Assembly (NCBI GenBank): GCA_020055645.1
Contig: CM034547.1
Coordinates: forward strand, 16,028,513 to 16,092,512
Reading direction: 5' to 3'
Source of the DNA: Tomocerus qinae
Lineage: Eukaryota > Arthropoda > Collembola > Entomobryomorpha > Tomoceridae
Length of the DNA stretch: 64,000 nt
Shown piece by piece: positions 12,322 through 30,007 of this stretch. The notes beneath the pieces are model-generated. The model searched no databases and was not told the origin of the DNA. It saw only the letters and a list, made by a program, of their open reading frames with translations. Positions within the stretch are counted from its first letter, which is position 1, and the number at the start of each line of letters is the position of its first letter. The position numbers were made by a program, and so were the translations under genes.

Positions 12322-15300
12322 TTACATCGGCTTATGCTCCAATAAAACATTTATAACCGACTCGTCAGCAAGGGTTGAAGTATCTCCAAATTCCGTGTCT
12401 CCAGCGGCAATTTTCCGTAGGATCCGCCTCATTATCTTCCCTGACCGAGTTTTTGGCAGGGCTGGCGCCAATTGAATAACCTCGGGAGTAGCAAATGCTC
12501 CGATTTTTTCTCTCACTACAGAAAATTTATATTATTAAAACGTCTGTTAAGATGTTAGTTACCTACTTACTAATATGTATCGATTGCGAAGTATACCTTT
12601 AATTTTCAATTCACCCACTAAATCGGTATTAAATTCAAATCCTTCCCTGAGCGTCACAAAACAGTAAAGAGCTTCGCCTTTTACAGCATGAGATATTGCT
12701 ACTGCTGCTGATTCGGCAACAGCTAATATCCATTATTTAAAAAAAACTTCATTAAATAAAATGTAACAGCATACTATTGTATACTTTTACTTTGTAACTG
12801 ATTTACTATTTGAGATATCTATTCGATAAATTATACCTTTATGTTCTATCAAAGCAGACTCTACTTGGGCTGTGCTCAAAAGATGACCCGACACATTAAG
12901 CATGTCATCAACACGTCCGGTAATCCAGATATAACCATCCTTATCCCTTTTGGCTCCTACAAGAAATTAACCACAAATTAAATTACCTCGCAAAGTAAAA
13001 CAGTTTTAATATATTTAATTGTTTCCATATTGTAGTCTAACCATCGCCAGTGCAATAGTATCCGTTAAACTTTGTGAAGTATGTGGTTTCGAATCTATCA
13101 TGATCACCATAGACTGTTCTCATAATACCGGGCCATGGTTGTTTGAAAACCAGATATCCTTCTCCAGGGCCTTCAATTGGCTTTCCTTCTTCCGACAATA
13201 TTGCCGGAACGACTCCAAAAAATGGAAGTGTCTAATAATGATAAATAGATCGTGAAACAACACTTTCTTATTATGTCAAATGAGGTTAATCGTTAAATCA
13301 TTACTGCTGATCCAGGTTTCGTTGGGGTGGCCCCTGGAAGTGGAGTTATAACATGACCTCCAGTTTCTGTTTGCCAAAATGTATCAACGATTGGACACTT
13401 GGAATCCCCTACCACTTGATTGTACCAATTCCAAGCTTCTGGATTAATTGGCTCTCCGACTGTTCCAAGTACTTTTAGGGAATCTCGCTTGTGCCTAAAA
13501 ATGACATTGTTTTATGTATGATACAACACTATACAAATTGATTACAGAATACAAAAATTGGTTTTGTATAAGTAGTTGTGAGTTGTGTACTTCTTAACAG
13601 GAGCATCGCCAAATTTCATAAGAGATCTTATAGCGGTGGGCGCAGTGTAAAATTGATTAACTTTGTATTTTTCAATAATAGCCCAGAATCTGGAGTTATC
13701 AGGATAAAACGGAGTTCCTTCAAACTAAAAACGTGAATTTTTAACTCTCGATACCTTCTTCATTAACTCTTACAAAAAATTAATATTCTTACGATCACAG
13801 ATGTAGCACCATTTGCAAGAGGTCCATATGTCACGTAGCTGTGGCCAGTAATCCAACCTTTCAATATAAGCAATGAAAAATATCTTATAAAATGTATAAT
13901 ATATAAATAATAAACCTAAAGAACCTAAATATAATAGTAAAAAATACACACCCTATGTAGCTCTTAAAAATCTTGATAAAATGTTTTAAATACGATCAGT
14001 GTATTACCAATATCTGCAGTGCAAAAATAAACGTCTCCAGGATGATAATCGAAAACATACTTAAAGGTAGTAGCAGTATATAACATATATCCAGTTGTAG
14101 TATGGAGTACTCCTTTCGGCTTTCCAGTACTTCCACTATGATAATGAAAAATAAAATTTATAGACCAAAGACCATTGTTTATGCATGACGCATGAATGCA
14201 GATTCTGAAGCTACATCACCAGTGCAATGGGTATAATATTATGCTATTGCTAACAAAAAGGTGAACTGAAAATTGCTTTCAGAGCATTTACTATGAAAGA
14301 AGAAATGTACACAATATAATAATTATAATCTATAAGCCACTCATACATATTGGACAAATTATATTATTATCATCATAATACTATCTAGAATCTAGTATAA
14401 TCCCATATGATATACAAAAAATACTGCTTAAAGTTAAAAATGCAAAACAGATTTATAAAAATTTCGAAAGGTAGCAAAAAATTGCCAAATTGGGCAAATA
14501 GTTCAATGTCAATAGCTAACAGCTTAGGACTGCATAATATAGATAAACCCAAAAATGGACCATCTTCTTCTAACTCACCGACTGAAAATAGTCTGCCTAT
14601 TGCTCAACATGTATTGGAGTGAAATGAAACGATATCATTTAACGGCAAAGATATTAATACGTAATATCGATAATAGGCAAGTAATACCAGTTTACATGCT
14701 TCATGATAACAATATTAGTAAAGGTCAAGGAAAAAATAAAATTCTGACCTTGTGTAAAGCATGAACAGTGGATCTTCAGAATCCATCCATTCTGGAGCAC
14801 ATGTTTCAGATGCATCGGTCGTCAAATCGTGATACCACTTATCTCTGCCTGCTTGGAAAGGTGCCTATTATAAATAGTAAATGCTTCTCTACAAAATTGA
14901 AAAACTTCCCAATAATGCTAATCAAAAGTCAATATCAAATATATGTGCATGTTTGTAGACATGGTCGTACCAGTCGTACGTATTATTGCAATTGCATTAA
15001 AACTTTAATATTAACACATTTTCATTTATTACAAACCTTGTAGTCATATTGCTTTCTCTTAGCTGGAGATTGAGTAGCAGATTGCAAGTCTACTTTATTA
15101 GACGCAAGTTGTGGCAAATGATTAACGACAATACAATGGTCCAGCTCATGTCCACGTTCTTTACATTTCTCTAGCGCCTATGTAAATTACATGATTATGA
15201 TTATGACTATCAATTTATCACATTGGTTTACCATGGAATATAATCAATAACTTTACCCAGTAATAAAAAACAAATAAACTAGTGTAATAAAACTACAACC

Positions 15301-17232
15301 GTTACAGAGCACATGTCATTGTCAAAAATATGTCATATTTACTTACGAATTGTAATCAAAAAACAATTTGGCACAGCAATACCTGATCAGTAATTTCTTT
15401 TAGGTGAATTATTTTATCTCCTCGCCACACTCCATCAGCAGTAACAATAACCTTTGCTTTAGCATCAAGAGTACGCTCAGCAAGAGATTCTGAAGAAAAT
15501 CCACCAAACTAAGAAAGGAAAACAAACAACTTTGGTAATAGATACAATTTAATAAATCGGGAATTTTTCGTTTGAAATGTGTGGTACTTGTCGTTAGTAA
15601 CTAACCACAATGGAATGTACTGCACCAATACGGGCACACGCTAACATTGCAACAGGGAGTTCTATAATCATTGGCATATAAATTGCCACACGATCTCCCT
15701 TTTTGACGCCAAGATCCTTTAAAGCATTTGAGAACTTGCAGACTAATTTTAATAGCTCTCCATAAGTAACTTTCAATTCGTCTCTTGGATCATTACCCTC
15801 CCTAAGGAAAACAAACATAGCACATACACAATAGCAAATGAAGTTCATTTTACAAAAACTCGTCATATTAAAAGAGCCTTATGAAATGTTATCAGTAATA
15901 GTAATATTATTATCATTTACATTACCAGCAGTTGCCAAAACTAATATATTTTATCGCTTACCAGTAAAACGCAACTGTATCTTGTTTGTCCTTTGTTTTA
16001 ATGACATGGTCGAGGACATTGTAGCATATATTTGTCTTTGCGCCTTCTAACCATTTAATGGAGATCGGTCCATCGTGAGTATTAAAGTTGTAACTAAGAA
16101 ATTCTTTCCCATCTGGTTGAGACGATTCAAAATGGAATTGTTTTGCTACATCTCCCCAAAATTCTGCTGGATTTTCCACTGATTTTTTGTACAGTTCCTT
16201 ATACTCTTCCATAGATTTTACATATGCGTTGCTTGAAAACGATTCGGGGGGCTGAAATACCTGCATATAAAAATGCATTTCAAGGACTTAGCTTTATGTT
16301 TGTACACAACGTATAGTGTACATGTACTACTTATTGTGTTCCACTGTCTGCTATTTATTTTATAGTAGCCACCATAATAAATAAATAACATGTATATAAC
16401 TGCTACAGGTTACGGTGAGACTTGTTAGTTGTCAGATGTCAGACACCGTATACCAGACAAGACATAATCTGCTAATAACGGTCACAAACGCTGTTATTAA
16501 AAATACAGTAGTGGTGTATATGCAAGATAGAAACCTTGGTGTATATGTATATCTACTTGAAATTGAAAGTCTAATGAAGCGATAATTTTTAAATCAAAAG
16601 TTGGAAATCACCATCATATCCCGAGATAGAGTTGTACTTAAACTTGTAATTAGTCCATTAACGAAGCGCTTAAAATAATATTAATTATCATTAATACATG
16701 CACGATTATAATTTCACGATTTGTAAAATGTATTCAATATTAATATTAGCTAAGCAATATAATAATATAATGCTGTGCATTCATTACATTCCTACAATTG
16801 CAAATCATAAGCTTTCAGGGTGTATTTATTATGTACATTTGCTACTATATCTTACGACGATATGCATTGTGCATTGATAACAATATTCATAAAGTTAACT
16901 CGGGTTGGGTTAACGTGAAACATTCAGATTCAGAGACTTGGATGTATAACTTGTATATAAGCACACACTATACATGGCTTTTCGTTAGATGCGACATGTT
17001 ATCAGTGAACAATATAATAACAATATGAAAAACATTCCAGCGTCGTCTACTGAATCAGTCGTTTTAGGAAACGACGAACATTTTGAAATCCACGAAGATG
17101 GCAAGCAAACGTATATGAACTATAATAGCTAACTTTGAAACACTGAATTACCTCTGCTTCCGCTTCATGTCCCACATCATTCCCATTCGTGCCATTGGCA
17201 GTTGGATTTTCTTCAGATTTATCCGACGTCAT
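12322..17232 (-). CDS. AcCoAS: Acetyl-CoA synthetase (acetate-CoA ligase), cytosolic/nuclear type
   Basis: Fourteen coding exons on the minus strand: 17232-17152, 16260-15962, 15801-15606, 15508-15383, 15177-15037, 14864-14749, 14135-14008, 13857-13793, 13724-13591, 13494-13305, 13231-13042, 12956-12837, 12722-12597 and 12515-12322. Phases are consistent throughout and give about 701 residues. The enzyme makes acetyl-CoA from acetate, ATP and CoA through acetyl-AMP. The N-terminal acetyl-CoA synthetase domain starts near [16 protein letters not shown]. The ATP loop [11 protein letters not shown] is at about residue 316 and is split by an intron. Next come [19 protein letters not shown] and the hinge region [15 protein letters not shown]. 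The conserved lysine regulated by acetylation lies in [11 protein letters not shown] at about residue 663. No targeting peptide precedes the family core; the start [14 protein letters not shown] is polar, arguing for a cytosolic/nuclear form. The gene looks intact. Confidence 0.97.
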
Positions 17233-20122
17233 TTCTTCGATTTGTATTGGGAGTCAAAGTTTTTCAGGATATACAGATTATTTGGAAGCCAAACCAGTTG
17301 CTGAGAGAATTCAGAGATACAGTGTCTGCGTCGGCGACCTTTACATAACACTGAATGCTTGGGATGGTAACTTCTGTCACAAACCTAACGTTTGAACGTA
17401 ATAAAAATCAACATATAATATTAAAAATTCTGCAAAATTATCAGAAATCAGTATGCAAAAATGAAGGGCTAATGCATAAATTGATGTACAATATGTACAG
17501 AAAAATCACAATGCCAAATGCAGTACATATACATAATAGATGGCCATGACACTGTCAAATAAATAAATACATAACACACCTTTCATATTATATACTATAT
17601 ATACTATCTGTCACCTGTGACCTACGCACGGTTGATAATGGTTGAATAAAACCCAAGCAAAGTTTTAAAGTGTCCATGCATCAGTCCAAGAATTTAAAAT
17701 TGAAAATAGATTTAAGTTCTATTTTTTATTTATAATAGTAATAATATAATCTTCTACATTACGGCCCAGCCGCAAAAGTGGAGACCAATTTAATTGTAAA
17801 TTGTAATGTTATTTTCGTATAATACTTTCAATTAATTTTTTTACTTGCATTTAGCATGAGATGAAGTATGAAACATCAATCAAAACATGCCGACCTTGAA
17901 AATCCAGATAAGTATAAATTAAGATAGTACATTGAAGGTTATAGATCGCCAATTTAGCTTTGACACTGACAGTGAGTTTGAGAAACGGATTTTAAATGAT
18001 ATCATAACGCGAAAATCATAAAAAACCGTTAATAATCGTCTTTGTCACTTACCTTAGCACGTTATTTTATTATTGTAGTATTTTTTTGTAGTAAAGCACA
18101 AGTTCTTCTTCTAACAACCAACAGCTGACAGATTATTTTTCAGTCGTAATAATAGTAATAGGAAACAGTAACAAATACGAAGTAAATTAACACAAATGCC
18201 TTAGGCCTTAAAATCAAGAATGAGAATGTTTTAAACTGAACAACAACTTTAACTCTATTGCTTTGCTATACGTTAATCAATAGTTACGTATTATTTAGTT
18301 TAGGAGTTGTGCTACTGCTATGACTTATAAAACGCAAGCTACTCAACTCTACGCAACTTATCCATTCACCTGACTGAGACGACTGAGAGTGACTGACAGT
18401 GCATGTAGTGCAAAAGCGTTTGCTTTGAATTGCTTTTTAGTGCTTGTTTTGTTAGTTTAAAGCTAAGCTTTTAAGCCATAATATTATACGGGTTGGTTGT
18501 ATATTTGTGGTATAGTTGAGCATGTCTGTGTACTCTGTAGTGTCTGTAGTAATATATGATGTGATGTGCTCTAGTTCTCCAGTTATCCAGTCCAATTCCA
18601 GTCCTTGTGCGCTTCCAACTTCTTTCATTCCAGTATACAAAAGCTTACATCATATTAGCTTATATAGCAGAGCAGGATAATACTCTTATTTATTTGTCCC
18701 ATCCCATCTTAGAACAGTGAAGCAGAACAACTATATAGCTAAATACAAAGGTAACTTTAGCGTTATTGCATTATCTGTATAGGCGGTCTTCTTCGTGTGT
18801 GGAAGTCTTCTAGGTTAGAATTTTATTAGTGTAGAATTTTCCTATATACTCATTCAGTTTCCACCTTTCAGCTCAACTCGAAAATAATAAATATGCTTTA
18901 CCTGCGTAGGGTATATAATAGTACTAATAAACTACTACGAGACTTCTATATACTTTTAAAATACGCGAATCTTTGAATATGAAAACATTTTCAATCTTTG
19001 AATAGTCTTATCGTTATCATTTGTACTGGCAAATAAGTACATGGACAAATATATGAGTGGATGAAAATGGAATCTGTGGAATAAATGCTACAGGCTACAG
19101 CATGATTATTACAATATTATAACACTATAACACAAATGCAGTTGCGTAAAATGTACACTAATAATGAATGAAACACAAACTATTATACTATACCAATTGG
19201 TCTACACAAAAGGGGGAATTCGAGATAGTGTTAATGTGTTGTAAATTGTAGGCAAATGGGATTGTGCAAATGTGTGCGCTGCAATTATGCAATGCATGAA
19301 TGTGAATAGCGTATTAAAGCAAAAATTATGTAGGTATGGTATACTTCAATGACTGCTTCAAAGCATGCCCAATTGAGAAAGATGGATTTATATCGAATAT
19401 TTACTTAAGTTTAAAAACTGTTTATCCGTTTACTCGGCTATCTATGCCTTCTGATTCTGCAGACTGCAGATCCTTCTGGGAAATTCTTTCACTTAACAAA
19501 ATCTTGAAAAATCTTAAATATGCCATGAGCCACAGCAGCACTTCCAGGGGATAGTCATTGGTGTATTTTGATTGAAAAATCTTCATAAAGTTTATTTAAA
19601 TATATCATCAATCAAAGCATCAATATCATTTAATTGCATATCACGCAGATATTTTTGTAGATAGAATAACAAATGTCCAAAGCTAAATATCATGGATTTT
19701 GGGTGGATATTAAACGGATATCATATCATGTATACATATAGGGATATAGAGCTATTTCAATAATATAGTTAACTAAACTTGATATAGATGTTTTATTCTG
19801 CTTAGAAAATAGGGTTCATCACGATGTGTTTTCTTCCTTTTCAAGGACCGTATTAATTACGATTTATGATGCACTTTTGTTGTATTTGCAATGTAAGTAA
19901 GACAAGTGGAGAAGAGACATTCTGCTCTTTTACGCTGTGCTGAAGTAATCTGTAGGAAATGGACAGTTGAGAAGAGGTTTTTGCAAAATATCTTTGGATC
20001 ACAGTTGATTTTCTAGTAATTTCTAGTATTTAAATAACAGATATAAACTTATCTTTTGCCTCGTTTAAGCTAATTAATACTGTTATTGTAATGTCAGCAA
20101 TTGGAACTCGTACTTCAAAAAC
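17233..20122. other. Intergenic region upstream of AcCoAS
   Basis: AT-rich DNA of 2.9 kb between the AcCoAS start and the acyltransferase stop, both on the minus strand. It should hold the AcCoAS promoter and 5' UTR near 17233-17400 and the acyltransferase 3' UTR near 20100. No domain-like open frame was found; those at 18452 and 19336 look random. Confidence 0.45.
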
Positions 20123-22659
20123 CTAAACTTCTACTGCATCCATTTCACGAAGTCGTGAAAATTCTTGCTCGATAACGTAAATAAATTCATCTGCCATTTC
20201 TTGGGAGGTAAAAATAGAAGAATCCACTCCAATCACTATCCGAAGAGCTCCGTCGTAGCTAAGAATGCAAATACTGATACCTGTAAAAATAAAATACCGC
20301 AATAATCCCAAGGAGGTGTTAAAGTCTAAAACATAATTTAAGGTATCGAACTGTAAGTGGAGGGGAGTCAATATAGCAATTTATTATAATTGTACGGTAA
20401 GTATACCCATGTGGTGAAAGTTTTAGTACTAATTTATGTGTGTTGAGTGAAAGTGAGATATATAATCTACGTTGTATGGAACACTTTTAACCAAATTATT
20501 GCAAATTGCCATGTTGTTAACAATGGTTCAATGAATAATACTTACCGATGTTTCCACGAAGAGGCCCACCAGTAAACATTGAATCCACCAAGGGAAATCC
20601 TCCTACTCCATGACTATCTGCCGGTGGTCCTGTTAATGTTCAAAAAGTTTACAAATAATAGAAGCTTTATGACAAAATTTTCTCAAACTTTCCAATATAT
20701 GAGGTCATTGTTTCGTCTCATGCTACAACCTTAACTTTCTTCGATACATAAAGTCAAGGAATTTCAAACAACTTTCAATCGTACTTTACTATCAAACTCT
20801 AAACCATACACTTTCACCAACGTTTCAACCAACAGTTTCACTCCAAATGAGTAACTCTTAGAAAATTATCTCGAAAATCCGAAACACAGAAGAATTTTCC
20901 CTCTGAGACATTTGTTACACAAATGAAACAGACACTGTATGGAAAGCGCTGTCTCTTTCTTTCACTTTACTTTCACAGGGTGAAAGCTGATAGAATCAAT
21001 TGGTGTAAAGGACATTTATTCATGATGATAAAGTATTTAGTTAGAAACACTAGGTCATCTCAAACTTGCAAGTAAATTCCAACATTTTGAAATACTACCA
21101 TTTAAGTTTGTCCTCATGATAAAGTCATGAATAGACAAGATTCTCAAAACTACTTAGTATCTTGTAAAATTAATTTGTAAACATTTTCATTCGTTACTCG
21201 ATGGAATTCTTACCTGGAAAGTTAGATAAGATTACTGTAGGCAGGTAGTTGGTTGCAGTACATTGTTTTATTAGCCATATAGGCAGCAGATTAAAAAATG
21301 ACAGCACAAAAAAATTAACGGCTGGAGTAATAGATCGTTTCATTGTCTCAATGTACTTGTGAATCTTCTTTAATCTACCCCTTCCGTCTGGGGTGCCTAC
21401 GGGGAGTTCTAGAAATCCGTAGCTCCTAAAACATTTAATTAACCTTAAAATTGATAACTGTCTTGAAAGCGATCATATGAAATTAATTTTTTTGAAAAAT
21501 ATTTTGTCATTTTACCAATGATTGCAAAACCGGGGAGGATGTTTCGGCCAAGGCAATGGAAGAATAGCATGCATTTTTCGAGGAATATTTACGTTATATT
21601 TCAGCATCATATTTCGCAATGACCCAGAGATAACAGCAATTAAAACAGCTGTAAAGCCTACATTGTATTTGGTTTTGATTTCTTTTATAGTGGATACAGG
21701 TATACGACTGCTCCAAGCTTTGAATATCTTTCGACTCAATTTGCTCTCAGGTAGATGCCAATCATTAACATCATATGCTGCAATACCTTGCTTGAAAAAC
21801 TCATATGGAAGCTGCAATCCTGCCAATAACTTATGCAGTCTCTTTTGACATGAATTTCTTTCAACATAAGCTGGTCGAGCAACTTTTGAGAAAGAATCGG
21901 CAAACACACACTTCATAAAGACTTGCATCATAGCTATACCATCTGCAAACCCATGTTGAAACTGCAAAATGTAAAAACAAAACGTGCTTACAACATTATC
22001 AAAAGAAACGATTTTTGTTGTAAATGTATTTTTGGCTCTCTTACCCTGAATACTACAGCAGTTTTTGGTTTTTCTGGAGAAGCAACTCTCTCCAGCATTA
22101 AATTTTTTACTAAAGTTACATCCCAAGGACTCTGTTTCCTGATAAATGGCTTAGCTTCCAAAACACTAATGATTTGCATGAAATCTGCTTCAGATATTAA
22201 GTTTTGGTTACTTTCTTCCCAAACTTTAACATGATCCTGAATATCAAAATTTTCTTCCCACTTCCACCAAAAGAAACCTAACCATTCTTCGAAATATTGG
22301 TGGGCTTCGGGATGAATGAAATTTTTCGTTACAGGATCAACTGCGTTTACAACATTTTCTACAAACTGAACACAGTTATCCACATCTGCACCATCAAATG
22401 CCCCCATTCCAACTATTGTACACAAAGGGCGGCCATAAATGTCATCTACTGCGAGAACTGGATTTTTTCCATCTAAAATCCTTACTATATCTTTGCGAAA
22501 GCATCTAACATACACAATCAAAGTCACTCTCCACAAATACAAAGGAACAAATATGATTATTAGCACGGGCACTACAACTGCTATAAATAACACCAACACA
22601 ACTAACGATAGTAGTAACTCCAAAACCCAAATCAAAGTGCTATTGATTTTTACCCCCAT
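20123..22659 (-). CDS. WSD-type O-acyltransferase (wax-ester synthase / DGAT-like)
   Basis: Five exons, 22659-22045, 21961-21516, 21425-21214, 20629-20546 and 20280-20123, give about 504 residues with matching phases. This family condenses fatty acyl-CoA with alcohols or diacylglycerol; insect members make wax esters and cuticular or storage lipids. The ATG at 22659 (MGVKINSTLIW) leads directly into two long hydrophobic segments (about residues 8-50), a membrane anchor. The DG-containing acyl-transfer motif is FQHGFADG at exon 2's start, so the first histidine of the usual HHxxxDG is glutamine; the second histidine and the DG are present. The C-terminal DUF1298-like part includes SYGFLELPVGTPDGRG, ILSNFPGP and GISICILSYDG. 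It ends EMADEFIYVIEQEFSRL. Whether it is active with QH in place of HH is not known. Confidence 0.85.
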
Positions 22660-25380
22660 TGTCTTATGCAAAATGAGGAAAATATCTGTACAGTTTGTTA
22701 AACAGGGACACTGGTTCTTGATGAAAACGTGATGATGAACAGGAAGATCTTCTTTTACCTAGCAAGATATTATTTTCATAACAATACAAGGACATTCCAA
22801 GTGATGTGTGACTCCATGACATGAAATCTTTGGGACAACTACGTTGTTCTGAATGAGAACATGACTGAGAATGAAAGTAATCTCTCTACCTCTTGACTCA
22901 ACACTAATATACCTGAGACGCCTGAGAAAAATAGGCAATATCCTTATCTGTGGTGTACTTACCAAACTTCATGTTAATATCAATACTATAGCACAATGGA
23001 ATGGCTGATAGCATTAAAAGAATGATGTTGGCATCTCACCTCCATCTCTAAGAGTCGATTCTAATAAACATTGCGTACATCTGTTTGCATTACATTAACA
23101 TAGTCAAACAATACTTCAAGCACCCGTAATTGTCACTCTTATAGCTTTTAAAGGCTTTGACTCCTAATTAAGTCTCAAAATTTAATATCCTACATGCTAA
23201 AACACAAATAAACACTTTAAGAGATTCTAAATACTCTATACACTGCATCTTCTCTTATCTGATGAACAGTATTGTACATTGTATTACTCAAGGAGTGTCA
23301 ACAGTTTCAACAGGAGGGTTCAGCTAGGCACTTTGCGTGAATATCTATAAGGGACAAATCCTACCAGTTGTCATTGGCAACAATCGGATAAGGGACGAAA
23401 AACGTCCCTTATAGATATTCACGCAAAGTGCCTAACTGAACCCTCCTTATGAAAAAACAGCCAAAGAAAAACCAAGGGATACATAAATCAGTTAAAGCTC
23501 CTTGGTATTACTATACTAATAATGATTACACATACACGCATAATTGCGACACAAAGATGGTCCCTAAAGCCTGAAGGTAATAGTGTGTATACCTATATAG
23601 CAGGTATAATATAATATACTATGTAATGTAGCTAATGGCAAATCGAATTATTGCAATTTTATAATACCTATATGAATGAACTGAGTACTTGTGCCTAAGG
23701 GTGTTATTAGTATTTCATTGCATTAGCGAATTACCATACCTCAGTAGACTACTATATTTATTTGATGTTTATAGTGTGTATTATTGTTCCAAAACATCCT
23801 TTCCTCTATTCATTAGAAAGACAATGTGGTCACGTTACAATAGACTTATCTTCAGCGTCTCAACAGCGTTTTAAGTGGGAGGTCTAAATGCAACTGCAAC
23901 AATTGGACCTCCCACGTTGATGTTCGGCTTCGAGTTCTCACTGAAGATAAGATTATGTATTGTGCCGTATGATTCATTGTATTTCTAATGAATAAAGGAA
24001 AAGATGTTTTGGAATAAGTATACAGTGTACAGGATTTTCCATTTCAATACAATTTTTCGTCATTTTAAATATTATTATGTGTTCCTTATTGAGCTAGTGT
24101 AATAAGATATCATTAGTAGTCCAATATTTATAAATAAAATATGACACAAGCGACACAGTTCACAGATACACCTTACCGCATAGGAATAGGTTCAGGGTTC
24201 AGGCTATATTCAAGAGAATAGGGGAATACCTTGTTTTAGCTGTTATGTCAATTTCATACGAGTATATTGTTTAGTTGGGTAGTGCATAAAAGTAAGTAAA
24301 TGAAAGTACGTAAAAAGATATTATAATCAAGAGTGTGAATGAATATGTGAAACGCCGAGTTTGAGACTAAACGATGAACAAACGGATACATTTGCAAATT
24401 GTTGACACGTTCGTTTGAATTGGACACAGTATCCTCTTCCTCCCATCCATGAGTGAAATGGATGACCTAGAATCTACTCTTACCGATTGAGGTCTATTAT
24501 GATTCCTGTATTTAAGATGAACAAACAATTCTCATAAATTAGATGTCCAAGAGGAGATAATACTTATAGCTCTACTTCTATGTATGTGGTATGGTATGGT
24601 ACCTGACTATTGATTTACTAAATCCTATGATCACTCATAACGTTTTCCAACTACCTATTAGTGAATTCTATTTATATGTACAAGCACCGAATGCTTTGAG
24701 GTTGACGCAACTAAAATGCATAATAAGTACCAGAAACTTTGGGATACAGTAAATCCAAATCGTTTTAATTATCTAAACATTACATTAATGGTTACACTTA
24801 CCCACATAAAATTATTATAACCGACACCATGTAATCATAAACATTTTATATCAATTGTTTTCAATTATACCTAACATCTAAATAAAACTTGGAAATTAAA
24901 AAGAGGAACTCATTAAAATGACAATAAAAATAGTAAATGAAAAACAGGCTTACAACACAAACCTTAAGCAAATCATGAATGATTTATATCATTATGTTGT
25001 TAAGTAAAAGTAGTCGTCTTAACCTCAACATCTCACAGCCATATATTAACCTATTAAAAATTTAAGGTGATAGATAGATAGATATAGATATTTGAGTGGT
25101 CAAAAGAGTCAAAGCTGGTAGAAGAAATGCAAAGAAATGCATTAAGTTAATTATTGAAACTTTATAAATTAGGAAGTGATTTAATTTTCAGATATTTACA
25201 AATAATTTTCTATTTTGACGACCAAGAGCAATCCTTATTAACAATTATGCCTGATTTATCAGTACACTATTAGTAAGTCACTACCACAGTTAATTAAATA
25301 CCCAGATAAATTTTTTATCATGTAGTACACTTTTAAAACGGCTATAACGAATCGGTGCTATAACAATGCGAAAACGATTT
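22660..25380. other. Intergenic region, acyltransferase / ref(2)P
   Basis: AT-rich DNA of 2.7 kb between two minus-strand genes, with the acyltransferase promoter at its left side and the ref(2)P 3' UTR at its right. The only clear structure is the 44-bp-arm hairpin at 23312-23447 and a short GATA-type run (GATAGATAGATAGATA) near 25070-25085. Confidence 0.45.
23312..23447. repeat. Hairpin with 44-bp arms
   Basis: The arms at 23312-23355 and 23404-23447 are reverse complements with a single mismatch. They start AGGAGGGTTCAG and meet at AAGGGAC/GTCCCTT, leaving a 48-base loop. The loop repeats the AAGGGACG motif close to the second arm. It resembles a very small MITE, or the stem of a structured RNA. 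I saw no flanking duplication. Confidence 0.85.
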
Positions 25381-29860
<4,480 letters not shown>

Positions 29861-30007
29861 CACCGCTTAGCGCTTGGAGTATTTACATAGTGGGCAATGC
29901 TTTGGGCTCAGTTTTTCATTTTAGCCGGCTGAAAATGATTTTTCCAGCCAGCCGGTTAAAATGGCTGAAATGACTAGTAGTCAAAACTACCAAAAATCAT
30001 GATTTTT

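Noticed and set aside
14407-14622. 71-codon open frame on + inside an AcCoAS intron
   Set aside because: Lys/Ser/Asn-rich with no motif, and antisense within a well-defined intron of AcCoAS. Best explained as chance in AT-rich DNA.
21522-22732. Plus-strand open frames of 97-108 codons
   Set aside because: They are antisense shadows of acyltransferase exons 1 and 2.
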